Part shown: positions 1 to 6,281 of the stretch, piece after piece
Layout: each line of letters starts with the position of its first letter
Position numbering within the stretch: position 1 is the stretch's first letter
Assembly: GCA_934630855.1 (NCBI GenBank)
Contig: CAKTWW010000042.1
Coordinates: 1-17,783, forward strand
Direction: 5' to 3'
DNA length: 17,783 nt
Source of the DNA: an uncultured Collinsella sp.
GTDB lineage: Bacteria > Actinomycetota > Coriobacteriia > Coriobacteriales > Coriobacteriaceae
Notes under the pieces: generated by a model
Databases searched by the model: none
Told to the model about the DNA's origin: nothing
The model's input: only the letters and a program-made list of their open reading frames with translations
Made by a program: the position numbers and the translations under genes

Positions 1-16
1 AACGCACAGAGCGTGC

Positions 17-116
17 CTGCCTGTTTAGTTCGTCGCGAGTTCCGCACGAGCCGGAAAGCACTTAATGTGCTTTCCGAGCGAGCCAGGACTGCCCGAGCAG
101 CGAACTAAACAGGCAG
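17..116. repeat. Nested palindrome upstream of thrB
   Basis: A 16-bp outer arm (17-32) is perfectly complementary to 101-116. Inside it sits a second hairpin, GGAAAGCAC (53-61) with GTGCTTTCC (67-75) around a 5-nt loop. Between outer and inner stems are asymmetric internal loops containing TTCCGCACGAG on the left and TGCCCGAGCAG on the right. Related core motifs occur in the palindromes at 1040-1166 and 6282-6404. It ends 18 bases before the thrB start, so it is either a terminator of the preceding gene, an intra-operon processing or attenuation hairpin, or a REP-like element. There is no clear T-run on either side, which weakens a plain intrinsic terminator. Confidence 0.7.
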
Positions 117-134
117 ACCGCCCAGGAGATTCCC

Positions 135-1016
135 ATGATCAAGATCACCGTCCCAGCAACAAGCGCCAACTTGGGCATCGGCTACGACACCCTCGGCATG
201 GCCGTCAGCCTCTACTCGCACTTCACCTTCGAGCGCGCCGATAAGCTCACCATCACGGGCTGCCCCGAGGAGTTCCAAAACGAGAACAACCTGGTCTACG
301 TAAGCTTTGTCGATGCGTTGGCTGCCTGGGGCGAGCCGGCCTTCCCCGTCGCCATCGACATCCAGACCGACGTGCCCGTCGCCCGCGGCCTGGGCTCCAG
401 CTCCACCTGTGTCGTCGCCGGCATTATGGCAGCCGCCGCGCTGACGGGCCACACCGTCGACCGCGCCGAGCTCGTCCGCATCGCCACCGAGGTCGAGGGC
501 CATCCCGATAATGTTGCCCCCGCCATCCTGGGCGGCGCCGTCTGCTCCTTTACGCCGACCGACTCGCTGCCCCAGTGCCTGCGCTACGAGGTGAGCGACA
601 AACTGCGTTTTATTACCGTGATTCCGCCCTACGAGGTGCACACGAGCGAGGCACGCAAGGTCGTGCCGCAGGAGATTCCGCTCTCCACCGCCGTATGGCA
701 AATGGGCCGCATCGCCGGCATGACGCGCGGCCTGGAGACCGGCGATTTGGACCTGATTGCCGCCGCCAACGACGACCGCATTCAGGAGCCCTATCGTCGC
801 CGCCTGATCCCCGACTACAACGCCGTGCGAGACACCTGCCTCAACGGTGGCGCCAAGACCATCTGGATCAGTGGCTCCGGTTCGACCCTCATGGCCGTGA
901 CCGACGACACCATCGTGGCAAAGTTCCTGCAGGTCAAGCTGCGTGAGCAGTTCCCTAAGTGCGAGACGCATATCCTCACGTGCGACACAGAAGGCGCCCA
1001 GATCGAATACCTGTAG
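135..1016 (+). CDS. thrB: Homoserine kinase
   Basis: This enzyme phosphorylates L-homoserine with ATP to O-phospho-L-homoserine, the substrate of threonine synthase, in the cytoplasm. The 293-aa product has the normal length and the GHMP-kinase layout: an N-terminal PATSANLGIGYDTLG segment (residues 7-21), the ATP-binding GLGSSS loop (85-90), EGHPDNVAPAILGG (121-134), and the C-terminal glycine-rich GSGST motif (247-251). The start is fixed by AGGAG at 124-128, six bases ahead of ATG. A nested palindrome lies just upstream and another just downstream. Upstream threonine-pathway genes such as hom or thrC would be expected but are outside the window. I am confident of the family and substrate from overall similarity to ThrB. 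Confidence 0.93.
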   Translation: MIKITVPATSANLGIGYDTLGMAVSLYSHFTFERADKLTITGCPEEFQNENNLVYVSFVDALAAWGEPAFPVAIDIQTDVPVARGLGSSSTCVVAGIMAAAALTGHTVDRAELVRIATEVEGHPDNVAPAILGGAVCSFTPTDSLPQCLRYEVSDKLRFITVIPPYEVHTSEARKVVPQEIPLSTAVWQMGRIAGMTRGLETGDLDLIAAANDDRIQEPYRRRLIPDYNAVRDTCLNGGAKTIWISGSGSTLMAVTDDTIVAKFLQVKLREQFPKCETHILTCDTEGAQIEYL

Positions 1017-1039
1017 ACATCCTCCCCATATACCTGTCC

Positions 1040-1166
1040 GGGACGGTCGGGGTGTTCCCCCAAAATCGTCCTCGCGCATGAAGGCCTCTTGTCCTGCTCC
1101 TGCGGAGCAGCGGACAAGGGGCCTTCGCGCTGCGGAATGATTTTGGGGGAACACCCCGACCGTCCC
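1040..1166. terminator. Long nested palindrome between convergent thrB and engB
   Basis: Two 27-nt outer arms (1040-1066 and 1140-1166) are perfect reverse complements and begin with GGGACGGTCGGGG. Inside is an interrupted hairpin: GAAGGCC, TTGTCC and TGCTCC on the left (about 1080-1100) pair with GGAGCA, GGACAA and GGCCTTC on the right (about 1104-1126). The element sits between the 3' ends of two convergent genes, so a bidirectional terminator role is likely. Read on the minus strand, its internal loops (ATTCCGCAGCGCGAAGG and GCGCGAGGACG) match those of the element at 6282-6404, although the outer arms are unrelated. About 108 bases between it and engB show no other clear feature. Confidence 0.7.
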
Positions 1167-1274
1167 TACGTTAACCTTGCTGAGGATGCCTGCAGGGACC
1201 TACGCTCTGGAAAGTCGCCGGGCTGATGTTTTGGCCTTTTATTGATGGGGGCTCTTGCTGGGGTTGGGCACGTC

Positions 1275-1865
1275 CTAGAGGCAAGCCTCGGCGATGCGCT
1301 TTTTCAGCTCGTCGATGCCGGTGCCGGTTTGGGAGCTTGTGATGATCACGTTTTCAGCCGGGACGTTGAGCTGCTTTTTGATGGCTGCTGCTTGGCGGGC
1401 CTGCTGGGTGCGGCTGAGTTTGTCGGCCTTGGTGAGGCAGACGATGAAGTTAAACTCGTTGCCCTGCAGGTAGTCGATCATATCGTGGTCGAGCTTGCTC
1501 GGGTCGTGACGGATATCCACGAGCGACACGACTAGGTTAAAGCTGCGCTCGGAGTCGAAGAAGTCGCCGATGAGCTCTGCCCAGCGATCGCGCTCGGCTT
1601 TGGAACGGCGGGCGAAACCGTAGCCCGGCAGGTCGACGAAGTGCACGTCGTCAGCCTCAAAGAAGTTGATGTTGCTCGTCTTGCCCGGCGTACTCGAAAC
1701 CTTGACGAGGTTCTTGCGACCAAAGAGCTTGTTCATGATCGACGACTTGCCCACGTTGGAGCGGCCGACAAAGCTCACCTCGGGACAGGTGGACTCGGGA
1801 ATCTGCGAAACCTTGCCGTAGCTGGCGACGAACTTGGCAAGCTGGTAGTTAATGGAATCGGCCAT
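1275..1865 (-). CDS. engB: Ribosome biogenesis GTPase EngB (YihA/YsxC)
   Basis: This is a small TrmE-Era-EngA-YihA-Septin-like GTPase that acts in late assembly of the large ribosomal subunit. The 196-aa product has all expected G motifs: G1 GRSNVGKS (residues 34-41), G2 region TPGKT (59-63), G3 DLPG (78-81), G4 TKAD (145-148) and a G5-like SSQ (about 177-179). An in-frame GTG lies two codons upstream, but AAGGAG (minus strand, 1871-1876) overlaps it and is five bases from the ATG at 1865, so the ATG start is chosen. It follows mtnN by 39 bases, suggesting co-transcription. Length and motifs are typical, and nothing odd is seen. Confidence 0.94.
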   Translation of the reverse strand: MADSINYQLAKFVASYGKVSQIPESTCPEVSFVGRSNVGKSSIMNKLFGRKNLVKVSSTPGKTSNINFFEADDVHFVDLPGYGFARRSKAERDRWAELIGDFFDSERSFNLVVSLVDIRHDPSKLDHDMIDYLQGNEFNFIVCLTKADKLSRTQQARQAAAIKKQLNVPAENVIITSSQTGTGIDELKKRIAEACL

Positions 1866-1904
1866 GGACACTCCTTGGTCGTAGGTTCTTACAAAACGGG
1901 CGCG

Positions 1905-2645
1905 CTATTGCGCGGCGGCAATGCGGCGAACAATGTCGAGCGTAATGCCACTCGCCGTGCGGGCATACTCATCCAGATCGAACTCGCGCTCGCAAAACGC
2001 GTCGTACGCCTCGTCACAATTATCGCTGATAGCGCGCAACACCAGGCAATCGACACCGTTCTTGGTCGCGATATGGGCAATTGCAGCGCCCTCCATCTCA
2101 ACGCAATCGGCATGCGTGGCCTCAATCGCGGCGTTGCGCATAGCATCACCGGTTACAAAGCGGTCACCCGTGGCAATGGTGCCACGCAGGAACTGCTTGG
2201 GGTCTTCGCCCGAGGCAGCCTCATCTACCAAGGCGTCGGCAAAGCCATGCTCGGCAAGTACGGAAGCGGCGACGTCGACCAGCGCCGGCGTGGAGGCAAA
2301 CTCCTCGAGTCCTGGCGCGGACTCCGCGATGAGCGCCGTATCGGTATCCAGATAGCGCAGGCATGCACCAATGACCACGTCGTTGATGTGGAGCTTGGGA
2401 TTCAAACCACCCGCGATACCGGAGAAAACGACAGCCTGCGGGTCATATTTGCTGATGAGATGTTGCGTTGCCGCCGCGGCATTCACCGTGCCCATGCCTG
2501 CTGTCGTGGCGACAACCGTCAAACCGCCGAGCTCGCCGCTCACGACGATCAGACCAGCCTCCTGCGCCTCATGCGCGCCACTCAGCTCTTCCTTGATCTG
2601 CGCGACCTCTTTTTCGAGTGCGCCGATAATCGCGATGGTTGCCAT
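1905..2645 (-). CDS. mtnN: 5'-methylthioadenosine/S-adenosylhomocysteine nucleosidase
   Basis: This enzyme cleaves the glycosidic bond of methylthioadenosine, S-adenosylhomocysteine and 5'-deoxyadenosine, releasing adenine and recycling SAM by-products. The 246-aa product matches the family: MATIAIIGALEKEV at the N-terminus with the catalytic glutamate region, SGIAGG (residues 75-80), TGDRFVTGD (159-167), the ribose-binding VEMEGAA (182-188) and RAISDN with the catalytic aspartate (D208). The frame stays open 23 codons upstream, but the start at 2645 is chosen because GGGGG (2651-2655) is five bases away and family homology begins there. Removal of 5'-deoxyadenosine, a product of radical-SAM enzymes, may be relevant to the nearby PFL activase; that link is inference. 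Confidence 0.93.
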   Translation of the reverse strand: MATIAIIGALEKEVAQIKEELSGAHEAQEAGLIVVSGELGGLTVVATTAGMGTVNAAAATQHLISKYDPQAVVFSGIAGGLNPKLHINDVVIGACLRYLDTDTALIAESAPGLEEFASTPALVDVAASVLAEHGFADALVDEAASGEDPKQFLRGTIATGDRFVTGDAMRNAAIEATHADCVEMEGAAIAHIATKNGVDCLVLRAISDNCDEAYDAFCEREFDLDEYARTASGITLDIVRRIAAAQ

Positions 2646-2723
2646 GCCATCCCCCAAACCTGTGAAACTGCTTATCCACGGTATGGTACCAGCATTTTGG
2701 CTCAGCCGCGCCACGCGAAATAG

Positions 2724-3842
2724 CTAGACCAGCGCCGTCCGCGTATCAAACAACGCCTTGGCGATGTCTACAACCACCTCGCTCGAACGATCGCTCCACG
2801 GCATCGACGTCATAATGCTCATAACATAGGTGCGGCCGTCAACGTCTATCAGTCCGGCGTCGCACGTCGAGCAGAAACCATCCTCGCTAATCCAGCCAGC
2901 CTTGTTGCGCACCAAGACCTGATCGTCCGCGATACCGTCACGAATAAAAGAACGAGTCGTAGAGGCTAAAAGGTCCGATAGCCACTGCGAGGTCTCGGTA
3001 TCCCATTCCAAATACTCGCTCATCTCGCGCCACAGCTTGGCCGATGTGCGCGGACAATAGGTGGGAAAGTCGCTCAAAGGATCAAGTGCAGTTTCATCAT
3101 CAACGTCCAAGCCGGCAATCCATTCTTCGTAGCCGTCATGGTCAAACGCTGCGCGAAGTGCGATGAACGAGTCGTTGTCCGAGTCGACGACCGCGGCCTC
3201 GATCAGGTCACGAACCGTTTGCCAGCCCATGCTGTAACCGCCATAGGTCCCCAACGAATCGTCGAGTGAAACCTGGTCCGTCTCGACCAGCGTCTCGCAT
3301 ATGTACAACGCGTACAGCGCCTTGTAGCCGCTCGCACCGTACACCTCAACATCGGCGTTATATGCCACGCCCTTGCCACTCGACAGGTCGTAGAACACAA
3401 CGCCCGCATCGCCCAGCTCCTGCGCTCGATCAAGGGCATCTTGGAGTGCCGCGAGGCTCTCGTCCTCCAAAACAGGAGCTTTGTTATCCACCAACGAGAA
3501 TGCCTGCACGGTATTGCCAGAGGGCATGTCGTTAAAGTTTGCGTTCGAAAGCCTCGTCTTGAGACTTGCCGTCGAAAGGTTTTTATTTGCCGCATCCCTT
3601 GATTTTGAGGCTTTATCGCTTTGAGCCTGTACCGTTGACGCATCTGAGCGTGCCGTTCGCTCCAAGGCATACGTTTTGACGGTAATCCCGAGGATAATGA
3701 CCACCAGCGTTAGCATTCCAATGGCGGAAATCTTCGCCGCGCGGATGCGAGCGTCACCAAGGCCACGCAAAGGTGCGCCCTTCGTCTCATATCTGCTGCC
3801 ATGCCGCGGCACATACTCGTCCCGCGATGCGTTGTTTCGCAC
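2724..3842 (-). CDS. Membrane-anchored serine hydrolase of the class A beta-lactamase fold
   Basis: The 372-aa product has a short basic cytoplasmic N-terminus, one membrane segment (about residues 40-58, ISAIGMLTLVVIILGITV), a polar linker to about 115, then an extracytoplasmic domain. That domain carries the serine-hydrolase motifs SGYK (SxxK, 171-174), SDN (221-223) and KAG (a K[TS]G variant, 314-316), the layout of beta-lactamase class A and penicillin-interacting relatives. I see no convincing ExxLN omega-loop motif with the deacylating glutamate, so it may not hydrolyse beta-lactams efficiently; a cell-wall peptidase or penicillin-binding role is possible. An ATG 13 codons upstream exists, but AGGAG (3848-3852) lies five bases from the GTG at 3842, which is taken as the start. 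mtnN starts 78 bases downstream. Confidence 0.8.
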   Translation of the reverse strand: MRNNASRDEYVPRHGSRYETKGAPLRGLGDARIRAAKISAIGMLTLVVIILGITVKTYALERTARSDASTVQAQSDKASKSRDAANKNLSTASLKTRLSNANFNDMPSGNTVQAFSLVDNKAPVLEDESLAALQDALDRAQELGDAGVVFYDLSSGKGVAYNADVEVYGASGYKALYALYICETLVETDQVSLDDSLGTYGGYSMGWQTVRDLIEAAVVDSDNDSFIALRAAFDHDGYEEWIAGLDVDDETALDPLSDFPTYCPRTSAKLWREMSEYLEWDTETSQWLSDLLASTTRSFIRDGIADDQVLVRNKAGWISEDGFCSTCDAGLIDVDGRTYVMSIMTSMPWSDRSSEVVVDIAKALFDTRTALV

Positions 3843-3898
3843 GTGGTCTCCTGACTGGTACCGTTCATATACGAGCAGCATAATACCGAGCAGGCATT

Positions 3899-3927
3899 TC
3901 TATACCAAATTATTTGACACCGTTTAA
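3899..3927 (-). promoter_or_regulatory. Possible promoter of the serine hydrolase gene
   Basis: On the minus strand TTAAAC (3922-3927) is followed after 17 bases by TATAGA (3899-3904), in a short AT-rich stretch about 57 bases ahead of the GTG start. The -10 match is good and the -35 match is weak (three of six). Confidence 0.35.
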
Positions 3928-4000
3928 GGCGTCTTTAAAGAAACCACAGGCGTTTCTATGCAAATACACCGGTTATGTTGCACATCTCTGCCCAAAACGC

Positions 4001-4067
4001 AGTTGCGGTGAAATAGTTCCTGTTTGGGCGGCATAAGCCGATACACAAGAACTATTCCACCGCAACT
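4001..4067. terminator. Long hairpin between pflA and the serine hydrolase gene
   Basis: Arms 4001-4019 and 4049-4067 are 19 nt and complementary except for one A/C mismatch; an inner CGGC-ATAA-GCCG hairpin lies at 4029-4040. On the minus strand the structure is followed by GCGTTTTGG, so it could terminate pflA transcription. The long outer arm with a separate small inner hairpin resembles the other nested palindromes, but it lacks their CCGCAG and GAGGACG core motifs. Confidence 0.6.
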
Positions 4068-4102
4068 TGACGGGGCTCTTTAGCAATCAACTAGGTGCCC
4101 GG

Positions 4103-4137
4103 GGGCACTCATTTAAGTCTGTCCCCAATGAGCGCCC
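4103..4137. repeat. REP-like hairpin directly after the pflA stop
   Basis: The stem is four G-C pairs, a 1x1 mismatch, then CTCATT paired with AATGAG, closed by a 13-nt loop (4114-4126). On the minus strand the loop reads GGGGACAGACTTA. The hairpin at 17651-17687 has a different stem but a loop identical at 10 of 13 positions. A second palindrome, GTGCCCGGGGGCAC (4095-4108), overlaps its base. It begins two bases after the pflA stop codon. Confidence 0.6.
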
Positions 4138-4139
4138 TG

Positions 4140-4958
4140 CTAGCCGATGGCTTTTTTGAGCTCGGCGCGGCGCTTTTTCATGCCGGTCATGACGGCGTTG
4201 CGCAGCTCGGGCATGCGCGCGGTATCCATCTGGGGCACGCCCTCGAGCTTATAGGGAATACCCAGCTGCTCATACTTGACGATGCCCATCGTGTGATACG
4301 GCAGCATCTCCAAGCCCACCACGTTATGCCACGGCGCGATCAGGCGGCCGAGCGCCTCGCACTCTTCCACCGTGTCGGTAATGCCCGGCACGACCACATG
4401 GCGAATAACAACCTTAATCTTGCGGCGCGCCAACTCATCGCCAAAGGCCAGAATGCGCGCGGGATCGCAACCGGTCAGCTTTTTGTGTTCGACCGGATCG
4501 GCGTGCTTAATATCGAGTAGCACCATATCGGTCTCGTTGAGTACGGCATCGAACTTTTCGGGATGTTGCGGATCAAACGCGTAACCGCAGCTGTCCAGGC
4601 AGGTATGCACGCGACCGTCGGGGTTGTTGTGCATGGCACGAAACAGATCGGCCAAAAACGCGGGTTGCAGGAGCGGCTCGCCGCCGGAGACCGTAATGCC
4701 GCCGCTGCGGTAAAACTCATGGTTGCTCTGGAACTCGTCCATCAGGTGCTCGACGGTCACCATAGTGCCGCCGTTAACCGACCAGGTATCGGGATTGTGG
4801 CAATACGCGCAGCGCATGGGGCAGCCCTGAACAAACACCACAAAGCGGATGCCGGGTCCATCGACCGTTCCCATCGTCTCAATCGAATGCACGCGTCCCA
4901 GGGCAAACGCAGAGTCTTCGGGACGGGCGTCCACACCCTCAAGCGTCATTTCTGCCAT
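4140..4958 (-). CDS. pflA: Pyruvate formate-lyase activating enzyme (radical SAM)
   Basis: The 272-aa product uses a [4Fe-4S] cluster and S-adenosylmethionine to abstract hydrogen from the glycyl-radical glycine of PFL, forming the active radical under anaerobic conditions. The cluster motif CPMRCAYC has the CxxxCxxC spacing (C46, C50, C53), preceded by GTVDGPGIRFVVFVQG (residues 30-45), the typical PflA signature; SGGEP (91-95) is the SAM-binding GGE motif. The start at 4958 is supported only by a weak AAGGTAG. A stronger AAGGAG lies farther upstream at an unfavourable distance. Its substrate, the glycyl-radical domain, is encoded about 1.5 kb upstream at 6432-6683, with degV between. The large hairpin at 4992-5064 precedes it, so its expression may depend on read-through or a local promoter I cannot identify. 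Confidence 0.93.
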   Translation of the reverse strand: MAEMTLEGVDARPEDSAFALGRVHSIETMGTVDGPGIRFVVFVQGCPMRCAYCHNPDTWSVNGGTMVTVEHLMDEFQSNHEFYRSGGITVSGGEPLLQPAFLADLFRAMHNNPDGRVHTCLDSCGYAFDPQHPEKFDAVLNETDMVLLDIKHADPVEHKKLTGCDPARILAFGDELARRKIKVVIRHVVVPGITDTVEECEALGRLIAPWHNVVGLEMLPYHTMGIVKYEQLGIPYKLEGVPQMDTARMPELRNAVMTGMKKRRAELKKAIG

Positions 4959-4991
4959 TCGCGCTACCTTGCCTCTCCTTGGTTTTTGCCA

Positions 4992-5064
4992 ATTAAAATG
5001 CCAGAGCCATTCTAGCCCATACGTTTACGCCTAAACGCCTCGGGCCAGAATGGCACGTTTTAAT
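4992..5064 (-). terminator. Nested hairpin between degV and pflA
   Basis: ATTAAAA (4992-4998) pairs with TTTTAAT (5058-5064). After an asymmetric internal loop, GCCATTCT at about 5007-5014 pairs with AGAATGGC at about 5047-5054, and adjacent GCCC and GGGC blocks also pair. An inner hairpin CGTTTA-CGCC-TAAACG lies at about 5021-5036. On the minus strand the structure ends in ATTTTAATTGG, so it can act as an intrinsic terminator or attenuator between degV and pflA. It leaves only about 33 bases before the pflA start. Confidence 0.6.
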
Positions 5065-5131
5065 CTACTCCCCATCGCAACGGCGGGGCTTATGTGGAGA
5101 GGACGGGCTGACGAACACTCGCCTACAGCTT

Positions 5132-5986
5132 TTACGCCTTAAGTGTGAGCACCGCACCAAAGGCAGTCGGGCCGCAGTGGCTCGAGATAACACCGCCGAC
5201 CTGAGTCCAGGTAACGTCCTTAAAGCCCAGCTCATGCGCATAGACTTCCATATCGCCGCGCAGCTCCTCGGAAAGACCCACCGAGTACGCCAAGCCAATA
5301 TGTGAGTAGTCGATATCGCCCTTGGCGACCATATGGTCGATAAAGGCGCGGGCGCACTTGAGCATGGAGCCGCGAAACTTCTTGGTCGCCACAAACTTGC
5401 CGCCCGTCACCTCGATGCAAGGCTTAATCTTGAGCAGGTGGGCACCGAGGAATGCCACGTTGGACAGACGGCCGCCGGCCTTAAGGAAGGCAAGATCGGT
5501 GGGAACGAAGCCCAGCAGCACGCGGTCCATAACGGAGTTCGTGAAAGCGAAGATCTCATCAACGGTGGCGTCCGGATGGGCCTCGATATACTTAGCGGTC
5601 TCGACGGCGACCAGCGACTGGCCAACCGAGACAAAACGCGTATCCATGGAGAAGACGTAATCGCGATTCGCAGCCGCAATCTTCGAGGACTGATGCGAAC
5701 AGGTCGTGACCTCGGAATACGCAAGATGCAAGATGGTCGCATCGGGTTGCTCGGCATGAATGCGATCGTACACATGTGCAAAATCCGCCGGTGAGCAACC
5801 ACTGGTCTTGGGCATCACGCCAAACTCGTTGCAGCGCGAATAAATCTCGAGCGGATCGATGGAGCCATCCTCGACAGTCTCGTCGCCAATCGTGACATGC
5901 ATGGGCACGCGCACGATGCCATAGCGTTCGCAGAGCTCCGGCGTCACATCCGACCCAGACTCTACCACGATTACGTACTTGCCCAT
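5132..5986 (-). CDS. DegV family fatty-acid-binding protein
   Basis: DegV (FakB-type) proteins bind a fatty acid and, in many Gram-positives, present it to the kinase FakA for phosphorylation and use in phospholipid synthesis. The 284-aa product has the family length and motifs: an N-terminal SGSDVTPEL (residues 10-18), KTSGCSPADF (60-69), HLAYSEVTTCSHQSS (87-101), PTDLAFLKAGGRLSN (162-176), KIKPCIEVTGGK (186-197) and HCGPTAFG (270-277). The frame is open 15 codons further upstream to a GTG, but homology begins at MGKYVIVVESGSD. The ribosome-binding site there is poor, so a GTG at MIVMGK is also possible. It lies between the PFL genes and pflA, and carries its own candidate promoter and regulatory sites upstream. 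The fatty-acid ligand cannot be predicted from sequence. Confidence 0.88.
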   Translation of the reverse strand: MGKYVIVVESGSDVTPELCERYGIVRVPMHVTIGDETVEDGSIDPLEIYSRCNEFGVMPKTSGCSPADFAHVYDRIHAEQPDATILHLAYSEVTTCSHQSSKIAAANRDYVFSMDTRFVSVGQSLVAVETAKYIEAHPDATVDEIFAFTNSVMDRVLLGFVPTDLAFLKAGGRLSNVAFLGAHLLKIKPCIEVTGGKFVATKKFRGSMLKCARAFIDHMVAKGDIDYSHIGLAYSVGLSEELRGDMEVYAHELGFKDVTWTQVGGVISSHCGPTAFGAVLTLKA

Positions 5987-6041
5987 AACTATCACGACCC
6001 ATCTCGACGTCGGCTTTTCAATACCAAGCACGCGCCTGCCA

Positions 6042-6059
6042 CGCTGTTGTACAACAGCG
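6042..6059. promoter_or_regulatory. Perfect 18-bp dyad in the degV leader
   Basis: CGCTGTTGTACAACAGCG is a perfect palindrome with no spacer, about 56 bases before the degV start. Spacer-free dyads of this size are typical of dimeric repressor operators (TetR or MarR type). No regulator gene lies beside it, so the regulator is unknown. Confidence 0.45.
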
Positions 6060-6072
6060 CCTGAGCGCCAAA

Positions 6073-6111
6073 GAGACGCCGCCCTTCGCTCACAACAAAG
6101 GACAGCGTCTC
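6073..6111 (-). promoter_or_regulatory. Hairpin in the degV 5' leader
   Basis: GAGACGC (6073-6079) pairs with GCGTCTC (6105-6111), with a second CCTT/AAGG pairing inside (6083-6086 and 6098-6101). On the minus strand it is followed by TCTTTGG, a weak T-rich stretch, so it could be an attenuator between the candidate promoter and degV. No known riboswitch consensus was recognised. Confidence 0.35.
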
Positions 6112-6137
6112 CCTGGAAAACTCCGTGCTTACTTGAG

Positions 6138-6205
6138 ATTCTACACGGTTTATTACAGAGTGTTACTTACTCCGCAAACGGTAGCTATATGCGATAAACG
6201 GTAGC
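6138..6205 (-). promoter_or_regulatory. Candidate degV promoter with upstream direct repeats
   Basis: On the minus strand GTAACA (6161-6166) and TAGAAT (6138-6143) are separated by exactly 17 bases, a plausible sigma-70-type promoter with four of six and five of six consensus matches. Just upstream of the -35, the 10-mer AAACGGTAGC (plus strand) occurs twice, at 6176-6185 and 6196-6205, with a 20-bp period, close to two helical turns. This fits activator-binding direct repeats on one DNA face. The leader to the degV start would be about 145 bases. Confidence 0.45.
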
Positions 6206-6231
6206 CACCAACAAAGTGTCCCATGCGCCCA

Positions 6232-6260
6232 ACCCATTAGGAGAGTTCCGCCTAAAGGGT
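6232..6260. repeat. Small hairpin upstream of the degV promoter
   Basis: ACCC and GGGT form the base, followed by an A/A mismatch and a TTAGG/CCTAA stem around a 9-nt loop (6242-6250). The layout of four base pairs, a 1x1 mismatch and a distal stem resembles the hairpins at 4103-4137 and 17651-17687, but the loop sequence differs. Confidence 0.4.
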
Positions 6261-6281
6261 GACTCCGAAGGACCCCCGCCT

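Noticed and set aside
17..116. T-box or threonine attenuator ahead of thrB
   Set aside because: There is no T-box core (TGGNACCGCG-like), no leader peptide with Thr or Ile codons, and no T-run after the hairpin.
105..1154. 349-aa minus-strand frame covering thrB
   Set aside because: It overlaps thrB throughout, has no family motifs, and runs through the nested palindrome at 1040-1166.
2646..2714. N-terminal extension of MtnN
   Set aside because: The frame is open for 23 more codons, but family similarity and a ribosome-binding site at 2651-2655 place the start at 2645.
6160..6281. Riboswitch in the region upstream of degV
   Set aside because: Several hairpins and repeats are present, but no known aptamer consensus (TPP, SAM, fluoride, glycine, FMN) was recognised, and most of the stretch lies upstream of the candidate promoter.
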